From Bacteroidota bacterium (GTDB taxonomy: Bacteria; Bacteroidota; Bacteroidia; Chitinophagales; Chitinophagaceae), in the NCBI GenBank assembly GCA_016711825.1, contig JADJSG010000007.1:62001-126000 (forward strand): a stretch of DNA of 64,000 nucleotides, in the 5' to 3' direction. Positions 17,331 to 26,559 of the stretch are shown piece by piece. Both the position numbers and the translations under genes were made by a program. Numbering within the stretch: the stretch's first letter is position 1; every line of letters begins with the position of its first letter. The notes beneath the pieces are model-generated. The model was not told the DNA's origin and made no database searches. It worked only from the letters and a program-made list of their open reading frames with translations.

Positions 17331-19307
17331 ATGAAAAAAATTGTTTATTCAATATTTATGATCGCTACATCCATTATTGCACTGAGTGTTTCAGCGCAAA
17401 AAAATAACGGGGATGCTGAATTGTTTACCTACGGAGGCAAATCAGTAAGCAAAAGTGAATTTTTGAGGATGTACACTAAAAATATAAATAATCAAAAACC
17501 AGATTTTAGTGAACAAGCTTTGAGAGACTATTTACAACTGTATGCTCGATTTAAAATGAAAGTAGCAGAAGCGGTAAAGCTCAAAATGGACACCTTACCC
17601 AATATACAAAATGAGTTAGGTGGTTACAAAAAACAATTAGCCAAAACCTATCTGACCGATAAAGAAGTGACTGACAAATTAGTGAAAGAAGCCTATGAAA
17701 GAAAAAAGAAAGATGTAAGGGTTTCACATATTTTAATTGCCGCACCTCGTGGTTCAGATGATACCACCGCCGTTTATAGAAAAATTGATAGCATTTATAA
17801 ATCTATTCAGGCTGGTGCGGACTTCGACAATATTGCAAAGGCAATCAGTGAAGATAAACAATCGGGTAAAAACGGAGGTGATGTAGGCTATTTCACGGCA
17901 TTGCAATTGGTTTATCCTTTCGAAACAGTCGCTTATAATACACCAGTTGGCAGTGTTTCAAAACCATTTAAAACAGTTTATGGCTATCACATAATTAAAA
18001 AGACAGGCGAAAGAGCCGCCAGAGGTGATATACAAGTAGCACAAATCTTGGTTGCCGTACAAACAAGTAAAGGAGCAGAAGGTGAAGCTGCTGCAAAATC
18101 TAGAATAGACTCCTTGTATACTCAGCTTAAAAAAGGCGTTAATTTCGAAAAATTAGTGGATGAATATTCTGAAGATAAATTTTCAAAAAACACCAAAGGT
18201 ACACTCCCAACATTTGGTGTTGGACAAATGGTAACCGAATTTGAAGATGCTGCATTTGCACTTAAAAACCCAGGCGAAATTTCTACACCTATCAAAACAA
18301 AATTTGGCTATCATATTATTAAACTCATCAAGAAAACACCGCTTCAACCATTTGATACCGTAAAAACAGAAATGTCTAAACGAATTGAAAAAGATGGAAG
18401 AATTGATATTGCACGTCAACAGTTTACCGAAAATTTAAAAAAGAAATTGCATTATAAAGAAACCCCTGAAGCCTTGACTAAATTGATTAATGCCATCCCT
18501 GATTCTACCTTAACCAATGGCAGCTTCAAAGCAAGTACTTACAAAAACATGAATGCCAATTTATTTGAAATGGATGGTGGAACTGTGTTTACGCAAGCTG
18601 ATTTTGCCAATTATATCGAAAATTACACAAAAGGAAAAATCTATGGTGGAAAAGAAAGTACTTTACGTTCTTTATTCAAAAACTATACTGATAAGGCCTT
18701 ATACGACTACCAGGAAAATAAATTGATTGATGAAAATGAAGAATACAGAAATCTATTGACTGAGTATCAGGATGGTATCATGCTCTTTGAATTGACCGAC
18801 AAATCAGTATGGAGCAAAGCGAGTGTTGATACCAATGGATTGAAAAATTATTATGAAAACAACAAAGCTAAATATATGTGGCCACCTGCCATTAAAGCTG
18901 AGTTATTTAGAGCCATCAATGAAGACGCTGCTAAAAAAGTGATTAAAGAATTGAATAGCACCCCTGCAAAATCACAAGATGAAATTGCCAAAGCGGTGAA
19001 TGGAGATGGTGTGCAAGACAAAGTAGTTTATGAAAGTGGTAAATTTGAAAAAAGCAAATTCCCGGCAGGAACTTCTTTTGTTGCGGGTAAATACAGTCCT
19101 TATTATAAAAATGAAGACGGTTCTTATGGCATCATCAATGTAAAAGAAGTATATGACCAACCCACCCAAAAAACATTGAGTGAAGCACGTGGTTATGTTA
19201 TTTCGGATTATCAGGAATATCTTGAAAAACAATGGATTCAAAACCTTGAATCTTCTTACCCATTAAAAATAAATGAAACTGCTTTGAAAAGCATGGTGAA
19301 AAAATAA
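17331..19307 (+). CDS. Peptidyl-prolyl isomerase, SurA/PpiC type with two parvulin domains
   Basis: A 658-residue periplasmic chaperone/isomerase. Signal peptide at residues 1-22 (cleavage near SVSAQ). A helical SurA-like N-region (~30-125) is followed by parvulin domain 1 (starting RVSHILIA, with GGDVGYF and VYGYHIIK) and parvulin domain 2 (starting QVAQILVAV, with TKFGYHIIKL). The C-terminal ~280 residues, ending in GYVISDYQEYLEKQWIQNL, follow the layout of Bacteroidota SurA-like proteins. It likely assists outer-membrane protein folding. The gene ends in a strong hairpin terminator and follows a thioredoxin-like gene. Confidence 0.92.
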   Translation: MKKIVYSIFMIATSIIALSVSAQKNNGDAELFTYGGKSVSKSEFLRMYTKNINNQKPDFSEQALRDYLQLYARFKMKVAEAVKLKMDTLPNIQNELGGYKKQLAKTYLTDKEVTDKLVKEAYERKKKDVRVSHILIAAPRGSDDTTAVYRKIDSIYKSIQAGADFDNIAKAISEDKQSGKNGGDVGYFTALQLVYPFETVAYNTPVGSVSKPFKTVYGYHIIKKTGERAARGDIQVAQILVAVQTSKGAEGEAAAKSRIDSLYTQLKKGVNFEKLVDEYSEDKFSKNTKGTLPTFGVGQMVTEFEDAAFALKNPGEISTPIKTKFGYHIIKLIKKTPLQPFDTVKTEMSKRIEKDGRIDIARQQFTENLKKKLHYKETPEALTKLINAIPDSTLTNGSFKASTYKNMNANLFEMDGGTVFTQADFANYIENYTKGKIYGGKESTLRSLFKNYTDKALYDYQENKLIDENEEYRNLLTEYQDGIMLFELTDKSVWSKASVDTNGLKNYYENNKAKYMWPPAIKAELFRAINEDAAKKVIKELNSTPAKSQDEIAKAVNGDGVQDKVVYESGKFEKSKFPAGTSFVAGKYSPYYKNEDGSYGIINVKEVYDQPTQKTLSEARGYVISDYQEYLEKQWIQNLESSYPLKINETALKSMVKK

Positions 19308-19327
19308 ACCAATCTTTTATATTATCA

Positions 19328-19366
19328 AAAATAGGCTGTCATAAAACGACAGCCTATTTTTTTTAA
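19328..19366 (+). terminator. Strong rho-independent terminator after the PPIase gene
   Basis: AAAATAGGCTGTC (19328-19340) pairs with GACAGCCTATTTT (19348-19360) around a seven-base loop, followed by a run of T. It lies 20 nt after the stop codon. Confidence 0.92.
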
Positions 19367-19438
19367 AATCAATGTTCTAATCCTCTCTGATGTCAAAAAA
19401 AATCATCCATTTTTGAGTTTTTTTTAACGAAAACCCAG

Positions 19439-19469
19439 TTGTAAATATTCGTAATCTAAAATAATTTTG
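19439..19469 (+). promoter_or_regulatory. Promoter of the PDZ-protein gene: TTG-N20-TAATTTTG
   Basis: TTG at 19439-19441 and TAATTTTG at 19462-19469 match the Bacteroidota -33/-7 consensus with 20-nt spacing, 21 nt before the ATG. Confidence 0.7.
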
Positions 19470-19490
19470 TGTTCCTAAAATCATCATACC

Positions 19491-20459
19491 ATGCGAAAAA
19501 TAATCTATTTATCATTATTGTTACTCAGTACTACCCCAATTCATCACAGTTTTGCACAAAGTGCTCCACAACAAAAAAATGAAAAAAGCGAAAAAAGCAA
19601 CAAAGAAAACGAAGGAGATATTTCGTTGGAAATTAAAAATGGAGAAGTTTATATTGATGGCAAAAAAGTGATTGAAACTGAATCAGCAAAAGATCAACAA
19701 GGCAATAAGATTACAAAAAAAATCATTATCAATGGCAAAGAACTCAACGAAGAAGAAATGAAAGATTTCGAATCTGATTTTGGGTTTTTCAATACCGAAA
19801 AAAATAAACCCATGCTGGGGGTTAGTACAAAACCTGCCAAAAACAATGAAGGTGCTGAAGTTGAAAGTGTGGTTCCCAATTCTCCAGCCCAAAAAATTGG
19901 ATTACAACAAGGTGATATCATCACCCGGGTGAATGACATCAATGTATACAACCCCAAAGATTTGGTAGAAGCAATCGGTACTTTTAAACCTGGAAATGAA
20001 ATCACCCTTACCTGGGATCGTAACAACCAGTTTTTGACAAAGAATGTAGTGTTATCAGAAAAAAAAGATGCAACCACTTTTAACGGTACCCTACCCTTTA
20101 ATGATCAAATGTTTCGACCATTTGATTCACGCGAGAATCCTTTTTTGATGAATCCTTATCTGAACAACCCAATAAATCAAACCCCAAAAATTGGACTCAG
20201 TGTGGAAGACCGAGCCGATGAACAAGGCGTATTGGTGCAAGAGGTGAGCCCAAATTCAGCTGCACAAAAAGCAGGTATCGAAATCAATGATGTCATCACC
20301 ACCTTCAATGCAAACAATATTGCCAATGTAGATGAGTTACTTGAAGCTATTACCCAGGCCAAAAACAAAGAAAAAGTAAAAGTTGAATTAAAACGAAATG
20401 GGGTTAAAAAACAAGTTGAACTAACCATGCCTAAAAACTTGAAGAAAAGAGATTTGTAA
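19491..20459 (+). CDS. Periplasmic protein with two PDZ domains, no protease domain
   Basis: A 322-residue exported protein with a signal peptide (residues 1-22, cleavage near SFAQ) and a Lys/Glu/Asn-rich linker. PDZ 1 (~105-195) contains PMLGVSTKP, AEVESVVPNSPAQKIGLQQGD. PDZ 2 (~230-318) contains PKIGLSVEDR, VLVQEVSPNSAAQKAGIEIND. These are HtrA/DegP-like PDZ domains, but the trypsin-like domain with its His-Asp-Ser triad is absent and there is no room for it. The region ~45-100 (DISLEIKNGEVYIDGKKV) appears in other Bacteroidota PDZ proteins. It is probably a substrate- or peptide-binding adaptor in envelope quality control. It forms a single-gene unit with its own promoter and terminator. 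Confidence 0.85.
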   Translation: MRKIIYLSLLLLSTTPIHHSFAQSAPQQKNEKSEKSNKENEGDISLEIKNGEVYIDGKKVIETESAKDQQGNKITKKIIINGKELNEEEMKDFESDFGFFNTEKNKPMLGVSTKPAKNNEGAEVESVVPNSPAQKIGLQQGDIITRVNDINVYNPKDLVEAIGTFKPGNEITLTWDRNNQFLTKNVVLSEKKDATTFNGTLPFNDQMFRPFDSRENPFLMNPYLNNPINQTPKIGLSVEDRADEQGVLVQEVSPNSAAQKAGIEINDVITTFNANNIANVDELLEAITQAKNKEKVKVELKRNGVKKQVELTMPKNLKKRDL

Positions 20460-20758
20460 GGAAATGGTGAAAGATATTAGCTGATGGCTTTTAGCTATCA
20501 GCTTTTATTTATTAATATGTGTCAATCTGTAATCTGAACATCATATTCGAATTGTCATTAGAACAATAATGCATGGGAAAATTGTAATTTTTCTCTTTCC
20601 TTATATATTTTAATTCCTGTTGTCGGGATTAAATTGAAAGAATTCGCCACCTCAATCTGTATTTTTCCCCGGCGATGCATTTTAGGATTCTACAGAAGTA
20701 ATTCTGTTTTGAGTTTAATAAAGCGGACATCTGCTTATATTTACTTAAAATCCATTTT
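20460..20758. other. Intergenic stretch after the PDZ gene
   Basis: A terminator hairpin lies at 20479-20510. The rest (20511-20758) shows no gene, clear repeat or structured element; it is likely the upstream region of the lipoprotein gene, with a TATATTTA box-like sequence just before it. Confidence 0.5.
20479..20510 (+). terminator. Terminator after the PDZ-protein gene
   Basis: AGCTGAT (20479-20485) pairs with ATCAGCT (20497-20503), followed by a T-rich stretch; it begins 19 nt after the stop codon. Confidence 0.75.
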
Positions 20759-21541
20759 ATGAAAACAACTTTTTATGTACTTCTAATGTGTTGCGGTATG
20801 CTTTTTTCCTGTCAAAAAAAGACAAAAAATGTAAATAACCAGATCGCCAACATTGTCAATATTTTTCCTTTAGGGCCAAACAATTTTTGGAAAGCCTATT
20901 ATCATGCTCCGTATGGTGGACCGGGTGTTTATGAACGTGGGGTTGATTCTTTTTATGTAAGTACAGATACTGTTGGCTTATATACTATTTCCAATAATAA
21001 CAATATCATAGATACAAACTGGGTGGTGTACAACATTATCAAAGTGAAGCGCACCCGTAAAAATTTCAATGATCTGCAGATCTATACAGGTACTGAAAAA
21101 AACTACGGCATCGTAAGGGTAGACACAGCAACGCTGCGGGTATATACTGCTGTGCCTGCATGCTTATGCTGGACCACACCTGCTCAGGTGCCCAACTATT
21201 CCTTCTTTAATGAACGCCTTCTTTTTGATTACAATCTGCAAACAAATGATACGGCTTATATAAAGGCCGTTTGGACTTTTTACAATACGACACTTTCTGT
21301 TGACAGTTTTGTACACAACGGTAATATCATAAAAAGACAGGTTTTTTATGATGTACAGAATCCGGGCGATACTGTCACTACCCGAACCCAGTTTGGATGT
21401 ATATTTAATACCAACACTTTCGTTTCAGAAATAGTAACGGATTTTCTGCTCACGCCAAATGCCTATATAGACAGTGTCTTCTTTTTCTATAATATGAATG
21501 ACAGTGTCAAAATCACCAGGGATACTGATATTTATCCATAA
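20759..21541 (+). CDS. Predicted lipoprotein of unknown function
   Basis: A 260-residue protein with a lipoprotein signal: the lipobox LFSC puts the lipidated cysteine at residue 18. The mature part is rich in Tyr, Asn, Thr and Asp with alternating hydrophobic residues, suggesting an all-beta fold (WVVYNIIKVKRTRKNF, IVRVDTATLRVYT). No family was recognised and no catalytic motif is visible. By eye the gene looks more GC-rich than its neighbours in places. It lies beside the prfC-end duplication and beta-helix gene, so it belongs to the same accessory patch. Surface or periplasmic location is inferred from the signal only. Confidence 0.75.
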   Translation: MKTTFYVLLMCCGMLFSCQKKTKNVNNQIANIVNIFPLGPNNFWKAYYHAPYGGPGVYERGVDSFYVSTDTVGLYTISNNNNIIDTNWVVYNIIKVKRTRKNFNDLQIYTGTEKNYGIVRVDTATLRVYTAVPACLCWTTPAQVPNYSFFNERLLFDYNLQTNDTAYIKAVWTFYNTTLSVDSFVHNGNIIKRQVFYDVQNPGDTVTTRTQFGCIFNTNTFVSEIVTDFLLTPNAYIDSVFFFYNMNDSVKITRDTDIYP

Positions 21542-21698
21542 GTGAGCGATGATCGCAATATGAATGCTGATCAAAACTATTATTAGTTATCTAAGTTTGA
21601 AGAATGATGTTTTTTTACAACATAGAATCGGTTAAATAAAAGCATTTTATCGTACGAATGAATCTAATCCATAATCAGAATGACAAAAAGCTTAGTCA

Positions 21699-21797
21699 TT
21701 AATCCCCCTACAACTCATGCTTAAAATCGCTCGTTACAAAGAATTTAATCTCAGGGTTATTGGTGCGCTCCGTATTCAAATACCATTCACTCTCTGC
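21699..21797 (-). repeat. 99-bp direct repeat, distal copy (duplicate of prfC 3' end)
   Basis: Matches 24754-24852 over 99 positions with three substitutions and no gap, at a constant offset of 3,055 bp. Similarity stops abruptly at both ends. Confidence 0.92.
21708..21797 (-). pseudogene. prfC: Detached C-terminal fragment of prfC (last 29 codons plus stop)
   Basis: On the minus strand this encodes AESEWYLNTERTNNPEIKF and continues to FKHEL and a TAG stop. It is identical to the end of the intact RF3 at 24763 except for one Asp-to-Glu change. It has no start, no upstream RF3 sequence and no visible expression signal. It is best read as the original or duplicated 3' end of prfC, now separated from the gene by the beta-helix cassette. 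Confidence 0.9.
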
Positions 21798-21831
21798 GAG
21801 GAAAGTAAGTAGAATGAAGTAAGGGTAAAAG

Positions 21832-24618
21832 TTATTTTACTAAAGTAATATCTCCTTTTAAAATTTTCATCTCCGTATTGTTACACTTATATTTGAAAAA
21901 ATAGTGATAGGTTCCAATAGCCATTTCCTCTCCTCTAAATTTACCATTCCATCCAACATTTGCATCTCTTGATTTAAAAACCATATTTCCCCATCTATCA
22001 GCTATAATCAGATTGTAATCCTGAAAAATTCCGCGTATTATAAATTCATCGTTCAGATCATCGCCATTCGGAGAGAATGCATTTGGCACAAAAATATTAC
22101 AACATAAGGGATCAGTTTCGAGAAAAAGTATTCTCAAACTATCGCATCCCATGGAGGTTAAAAAAGTATCTATATAAGTTCCGGGTTTTGTATAGGAAAA
22201 TAAGTTTTCTCCGGGACATAGCTGATGATGTAGCGTTTCAAATTGCTTCGGAATAACATGCAACTTCAATGTTCTGATACTATCACATCCACTGACGCTC
22301 ACCAACGTATCAATGTAATTACCAGAGGAAGAATATCCAAAGAAAGTTTCACCTTGACAAATCGTTTCTGAAAATGAATATGATTGATACGTATTCACTG
22401 TTAAATTCAGGGTTCGAATACTATCACATCCATTGGCACTTACAAGGGTATCTTTATAAATTCCCTGAATGGTGTATCCCAGATAATTTTCACCTTTACA
22501 AATGGTCCGAGTCAGGTTTGAACTACTCTGTGGATTAACCGTGAGATTTAAAATCCTGATACTATCACATCCGTTGGCACCTACCAAAGTATCGATAAAT
22601 ATACCAGTAGCAGAATATCCTAGATGGGAATCACCCTGACAGATTATCTGCGTCAAATTTGTTGTACTGCCTGGTAGCACATTTAAATTCAAGGTTCTGA
22701 TGCTATCACATCCGTTAGCGCTTATCAGTGAATCTATGTAAATTCCTGTAGTCGAATAACCCAGAAATGTATCCCCTTGACAAAGTGTTTGTATTATCAG
22801 AGATGAACTGTTAGGAAGCACTGTTAAATTCAATGTTCTGATACTATCACACCCATTGACATTGATAAGGGTGTCAATAAAAACTCCTGTAATTGTATAA
22901 CCCAGATATGATTCTCCCTGACAAATGGTTTGAATTAAATTAGATGTACTGTTTGGAAACACATTCAGGCTTAATGTTCTGATACTATCACAGCCATTGG
23001 CACTGATAAGAGTGTCTACATAAATACCGGTAACTGAATAGCCCAGATATGATTCTCCCTGACAAATTGATTGGACCAAATTAAATGAACTGATTGGGAG
23101 GACAGTTAAGTTCAAAGTTCTGATCGTATCATAACCTGTTATAGTATTGATTGTATCAACATAAATTCCACTTATATAATGATTCATAAAAGTGTCTCCC
23201 TGGCAAATTGTTTGGTTCATGTTGAGATAAAAATAAATATGGCAATTTTCATAACAACCCATATCTGGATTTGAACCAATCGGACAAGGTCGAGATGCAT
23301 TCTCTAAATCAAATAATGGGAAGGGTAAAATTATTCCCGAATTAGAACATGGCGAGTTTCCGTTTAAATGCGGATCATTGACCGAAATAAAATTTGGAAC
23401 TGCGTTAATATTGCCGGCTCCTGGGAACAAGATACCTTTGACATCTGTATAGGATATGCTGACGGTATTCATAGAATATATTTCATTGCCGGCGGTATTA
23501 TTATAAAAAATTGAATTCTTCACGTTGATCTTCAGGCTATCACATTCATTATTGAAACAGTCTACATAAATGCTTTTACCGTCAATACTGTTACCAGATA
23601 AATTAATATTATTTGTGATCGTTGTATGAATGATGTTGATCGTATCTGCCGGGAACCAGTTGGCTGTCCGTTCGATTTGTATTCCAAGTCCAAAGTACCA
23701 GTTGCCTCCAGTTCCATTGACATTTGAATCAATCAATGCATTTGTCAGATTAACATCCGATCCTCTTATGCTCATTCCCGCGCAATAGTACCAACTGCCA
23801 TTATGTCCCTGTTTATTTGCATGAATTTTCACATTCATTATATCTGCCTTGCAATCGTTTAATGAGATCGCCCCCCCATACCAGCTACCATTATCTCCCA
23901 TAATATTATTTCTCACATCCACATCAATCATCGAACAAATGCCCCGGCTAACATACACACCACTTCCGTAATACCAGTCTCCACCGTCACCGCTTTGGTT
24001 ATTTGAAACTATACAATTTGAAATAATAGTTTCTCCTTTTTCGCAGTATATACCGGCACCGAATACCCAGGATGCAGTATCAATGTAATTACAAGAGATA
24101 TTTGAATTTTGAATAATACATTTCGATTCCTTGAAATTTATACCGGCACCATTTCCAAAGTTTGGCGTTGAAATATGATTATTAACGACACTAATCGCAT
24201 CAAAAGTTACCGTACACAGATAAACAAAAATACCTCCCCCAGAAGCACCGTTATTTTGTCCATAGCCGTTTCTGATTGTAAATCCCTTAATTAATGTATT
24301 TGCCCCCATTGAAAGCATATTATAGTTTAGCCCATAAAAGTACAAGGGTTTGCCGTTATTACTTCCATCGATAAATGTATTACTCGAATCTCCACTACTG
24401 AGCAATTGGATGTTCTGAATAACAGGCCAAACAATATGTTCATAGTAAACACCAGGTGCAACAAGCACTGTATCATTTGCTGCACATGAATTCAATGCAC
24501 TTTGTATGGTCAGATAAGTTGCAGGGACATTCCTAATAACTCCAAAAGAATTCATGAATACCAGTATAAGGTATCCAAAAAATGAAATTCTAAAACAGTT
24601 GGAAAAATTGGTTTTCAT
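21832..24618 (-). CDS. Secreted beta-helix protein with eight 47-residue repeats and T9SS type-B sorting domain
   Basis: A 928-residue surface protein. After a signal peptide (to ~residue 25), residues ~30-440 form a right-handed parallel beta-helix: SALNSCAANDTVLVAPGVYYEH, then many VNN/SNC/NSI turns (PF13229-like). Eight 47-residue repeats follow (~470-845), each with ICQG near its start and NGCDSIRTLNL later; the second Cys is Tyr in the first repeat. The end, FVPNAFSPNGDDLNDEF...IADRWGNMVF...GTYHYFFKY, is the gliding-motility-type (type-B) T9SS domain. It is probably an adhesin or glycan-binding protein. The gene lies between two copies of the prfC 3' end, so it was probably acquired as a cassette. 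Confidence 0.9.
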   Translation of the reverse strand: MKTNFSNCFRISFFGYLILVFMNSFGVIRNVPATYLTIQSALNSCAANDTVLVAPGVYYEHIVWPVIQNIQLLSSGDSSNTFIDGSNNGKPLYFYGLNYNMLSMGANTLIKGFTIRNGYGQNNGASGGGIFVYLCTVTFDAISVVNNHISTPNFGNGAGINFKESKCIIQNSNISCNYIDTASWVFGAGIYCEKGETIISNCIVSNNQSGDGGDWYYGSGVYVSRGICSMIDVDVRNNIMGDNGSWYGGAISLNDCKADIMNVKIHANKQGHNGSWYYCAGMSIRGSDVNLTNALIDSNVNGTGGNWYFGLGIQIERTANWFPADTINIIHTTITNNINLSGNSIDGKSIYVDCFNNECDSLKINVKNSIFYNNTAGNEIYSMNTVSISYTDVKGILFPGAGNINAVPNFISVNDPHLNGNSPCSNSGIILPFPLFDLENASRPCPIGSNPDMGCYENCHIYFYLNMNQTICQGDTFMNHYISGIYVDTINTITGYDTIRTLNLTVLPISSFNLVQSICQGESYLGYSVTGIYVDTLISANGCDSIRTLSLNVFPNSTSNLIQTICQGESYLGYTITGVFIDTLINVNGCDSIRTLNLTVLPNSSSLIIQTLCQGDTFLGYSTTGIYIDSLISANGCDSIRTLNLNVLPGSTTNLTQIICQGDSHLGYSATGIFIDTLVGANGCDSIRILNLTVNPQSSSNLTRTICKGENYLGYTIQGIYKDTLVSANGCDSIRTLNLTVNTYQSYSFSETICQGETFFGYSSSGNYIDTLVSVSGCDSIRTLKLHVIPKQFETLHHQLCPGENLFSYTKPGTYIDTFLTSMGCDSLRILFLETDPLCCNIFVPNAFSPNGDDLNDEFIIRGIFQDYNLIIADRWGNMVFKSRDANVGWNGKFRGEEMAIGTYHYFFKYKCNNTEMKILKGDITLVK
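22105..23215 (-). repeat. Eight tandem 141-bp coding repeats
   Basis: About 1.1 kb of the beta-helix gene is eight in-frame units of 47 codons. The recurring DNA phrase on the plus strand is CTGATACTATCACATCC. The units differ at many third positions, so the array is not very recent. Confidence 0.85.
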
Positions 24619-24627
24619 TTGGTCTCG

Positions 24628-24635
24628 TAAAGATA
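24628..24635 (-). promoter_or_regulatory. -7 box of the beta-helix gene
   Basis: On the minus strand this reads TATCTTTA, a TAnnTTTG-like box nine bases before the ATG at 24618. Confidence 0.45.
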
Positions 24636-24753
24636 AACCATTAAACTAATATATACTTAGTATTTCCAAATCAGCATTTATTTCATTCGGTCCTTGGGCC
24701 TTCCTCCTCAATTGCCAACTTCGATCTAATATCTATTTGCCTGCTGACAACTG

Positions 24754-24852
24754 TTAATTCCCCTACAACTCATGCTTAAAATCGCTCGTTACAAAGAATT
24801 TAATATCAGGGTTATTGGTGCGCTCCGTATTTAAATACCATTCACTCTCTGC
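24754..24852 (-). repeat. 99-bp direct repeat, copy inside prfC
   Basis: The last 30 codons of prfC plus nine downstream bases; 96 of 99 positions match 21699-21797. This copy belongs to the intact gene. Confidence 0.92.
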
Positions 24853-26352
24853 TAAGTACACATAATGCCCTTCTTTATCTTGTACAATATTGGCTTGCTT
24901 ATACCTGATAAAATCATCTACTTTGTTGGTTGCACCTTGTATCCAACAGGCTTTAAAATAGGGTAAGGTTCTAAAACTGCAGGCTGCGCCGTATTCTTGC
25001 AATAGTCTATATTGTATCACTTCAAATTGCAAATCACCCACACACCCAATAATTTTGCGATTGCCTCCATGTTGGGTAAACAATTGTGCTACACCCTCAT
25101 CTGTTAGCTGTCGAATGCCTTTTTCCATTTGCTTGGTTTTCATCGGATCATTGTTGACCAACTCTTTAAATATCTCTGGCGAAAAACTTGGTATCCCGAT
25201 ATATGTCATGTCTTCACCTTCGGTTAATGTATCGCCTATCTTAAAATTACCCGTATCAAAAAGTCCCACTACATCACCAGGATATGCATCATCAACCACA
25301 TTTTTTTCACGAGCTAAAAAAGTGTAAGGATTACTAAAACGTACATTTTTATCTAATCGTACATGATGATAAAAGGTATTGCGTGAAAACTTACCTGAAC
25401 AAATGCGTAAAAAAGCCACGCGGTCTCTGTGTCGTGGATCAATATTTGCATGTATTTTAAACACAAAACCCGTAAACTTATCTTCTGTTGGCATCACCTC
25501 TCTTTTGTCAGTCAATCGGGCACGTGGCGATGGTGCTATTTCTATAAATGTATCTAACAAATCTTTAATGCCAAAGTTATTAACTGCACTGCCAAAAAAT
25601 ACGGGTGCTAACTGTCCTTGCAAATAGGCATTCACATCAAAGCTATCATATACCCCCATAATCAATTCCATATCTTCACGCAGACTGTCGGCATCTTGCT
25701 GACCTACAGCTAAAACAATGTCGTTACTACTCAAGTCGGGTAATAAAATATTGTCTTCATCTGTCGCTTTTTGGTTAGCCTGAAACTTCAACAAACTTTT
25801 ATGATGAATATTATAAACCCCTTTAAAGTCGCGCCCCATATTGATAGGCCATGTCAAAGGCTGGGTTTTTATATTGAGTTTCTTTTCCACTTCTTCTAAC
25901 AAGTCAAAAGGGTTTTGTCCATCCCGATCCATTTTATTGATAAAAATAATCACAGGGGTATTGCGCATTCTACACACTTCCATCAGTTTCTCTGTCTGTT
26001 CCTCTACACCCTTTACACAGTCAATCACCAATACTACACTATCTACGGCAGTTAGGGTTCTGTAAGTATCCTCTGCAAAGTCTTTGTGACCGGGAGTGTC
26101 TAACAGATTAATGAGTTTATCTTTATATTCAAAACTCATTACTGAAGTAGCCACCGAAATACCTCTTTGTTTTTCAATTTCCATAAAGTCGGAGGTCGCA
26201 TGTTTCTTTATTTTATTCGACTTCACTGCACCTGCCGTTTGTATCGCACCCCCAAAAAGCAGAAATTTTTCGGTGAGTGTTGTCTTTCCCGCATCCGGAT
26301 GTGAGATGATGGCAAAGGTTTTACGGGCTTCAATTTCTTGTATATATTTCAT
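24763..26352 (-). CDS. prfC: Peptide chain release factor 3 (GTPase)
   Basis: RF3 is the translational GTPase that recycles RF1/RF2 from the ribosome after termination. With the start at 26352 the protein has 529 residues, as in E. coli. It opens MKYIQEIEARKTF and carries the G1 loop SHPDAGKTT (17-25), the switch region QRGISV, DTPGHKDF, and NKMDRDGQNP, then domains II and III. An in-frame ATG at 26451 would add 33 residues with no family counterpart. A TACCTTTG promoter box (26363-26370, minus) lies within that extension, so the shorter start is chosen. The last 29 codons occur again at 21708-21797, 3,055 bp away beyond the beta-helix gene. Confidence 0.95.
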   Translation of the reverse strand: MKYIQEIEARKTFAIISHPDAGKTTLTEKFLLFGGAIQTAGAVKSNKIKKHATSDFMEIEKQRGISVATSVMSFEYKDKLINLLDTPGHKDFAEDTYRTLTAVDSVVLVIDCVKGVEEQTEKLMEVCRMRNTPVIIFINKMDRDGQNPFDLLEEVEKKLNIKTQPLTWPINMGRDFKGVYNIHHKSLLKFQANQKATDEDNILLPDLSSNDIVLAVGQQDADSLREDMELIMGVYDSFDVNAYLQGQLAPVFFGSAVNNFGIKDLLDTFIEIAPSPRARLTDKREVMPTEDKFTGFVFKIHANIDPRHRDRVAFLRICSGKFSRNTFYHHVRLDKNVRFSNPYTFLAREKNVVDDAYPGDVVGLFDTGNFKIGDTLTEGEDMTYIGIPSFSPEIFKELVNNDPMKTKQMEKGIRQLTDEGVAQLFTQHGGNRKIIGCVGDLQFEVIQYRLLQEYGAACSFRTLPYFKACWIQGATNKVDDFIRYKQANIVQDKEGHYVYLAESEWYLNTERTNNPDIKFFVTSDFKHEL

Positions 26353-26362
26353 AAAAAGTGTG

Positions 26363-26370
26363 CAAAGGTA
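26363..26370 (-). promoter_or_regulatory. -7 box of prfC (TACCTTTG on minus strand)
   Basis: A consensus-perfect TAnnTTTG box ten bases before the chosen prfC ATG. It supports the 529-residue start. Confidence 0.6.
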
Positions 26371-26421
26371 ATGAAATTCTCCTACTATACGTTGCATTGA
26401 AAGCTTGGGGAAATTCTGTAA

Positions 26422-26530
26422 AATACCAACGACAGAATAAAGATTTTCCATTAGTTATTCGCTTAAATGTAATGGGTATGGGTATGATACCGAATATTTT
26501 TAGACTACTGATTAATTACATTTGATATAA
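26422..26530 (+). repeat. Dispersed ~110-bp repeat, copy B
   Basis: Starts AATACCAACGACAG, has GTTATTCGCTTAAATGTAATG and ATATTTTTAGACTAC inside, and ends ACATTTGATATAA. It lies upstream of prfC and creates the false N-terminal extension of that reading frame. Confidence 0.7.
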
Positions 26531-26559
26531 TTTGGAGCCCGGCGATATCACTATATTTA

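Noticed and set aside
26353..26451. N-terminal extension of prfC to an upstream ATG at 26451
   Set aside because: The 33 extra residues have no family counterpart, partly derive from repeat copy B, and contain the prfC promoter box; the 26352 start gives exactly 529 residues.
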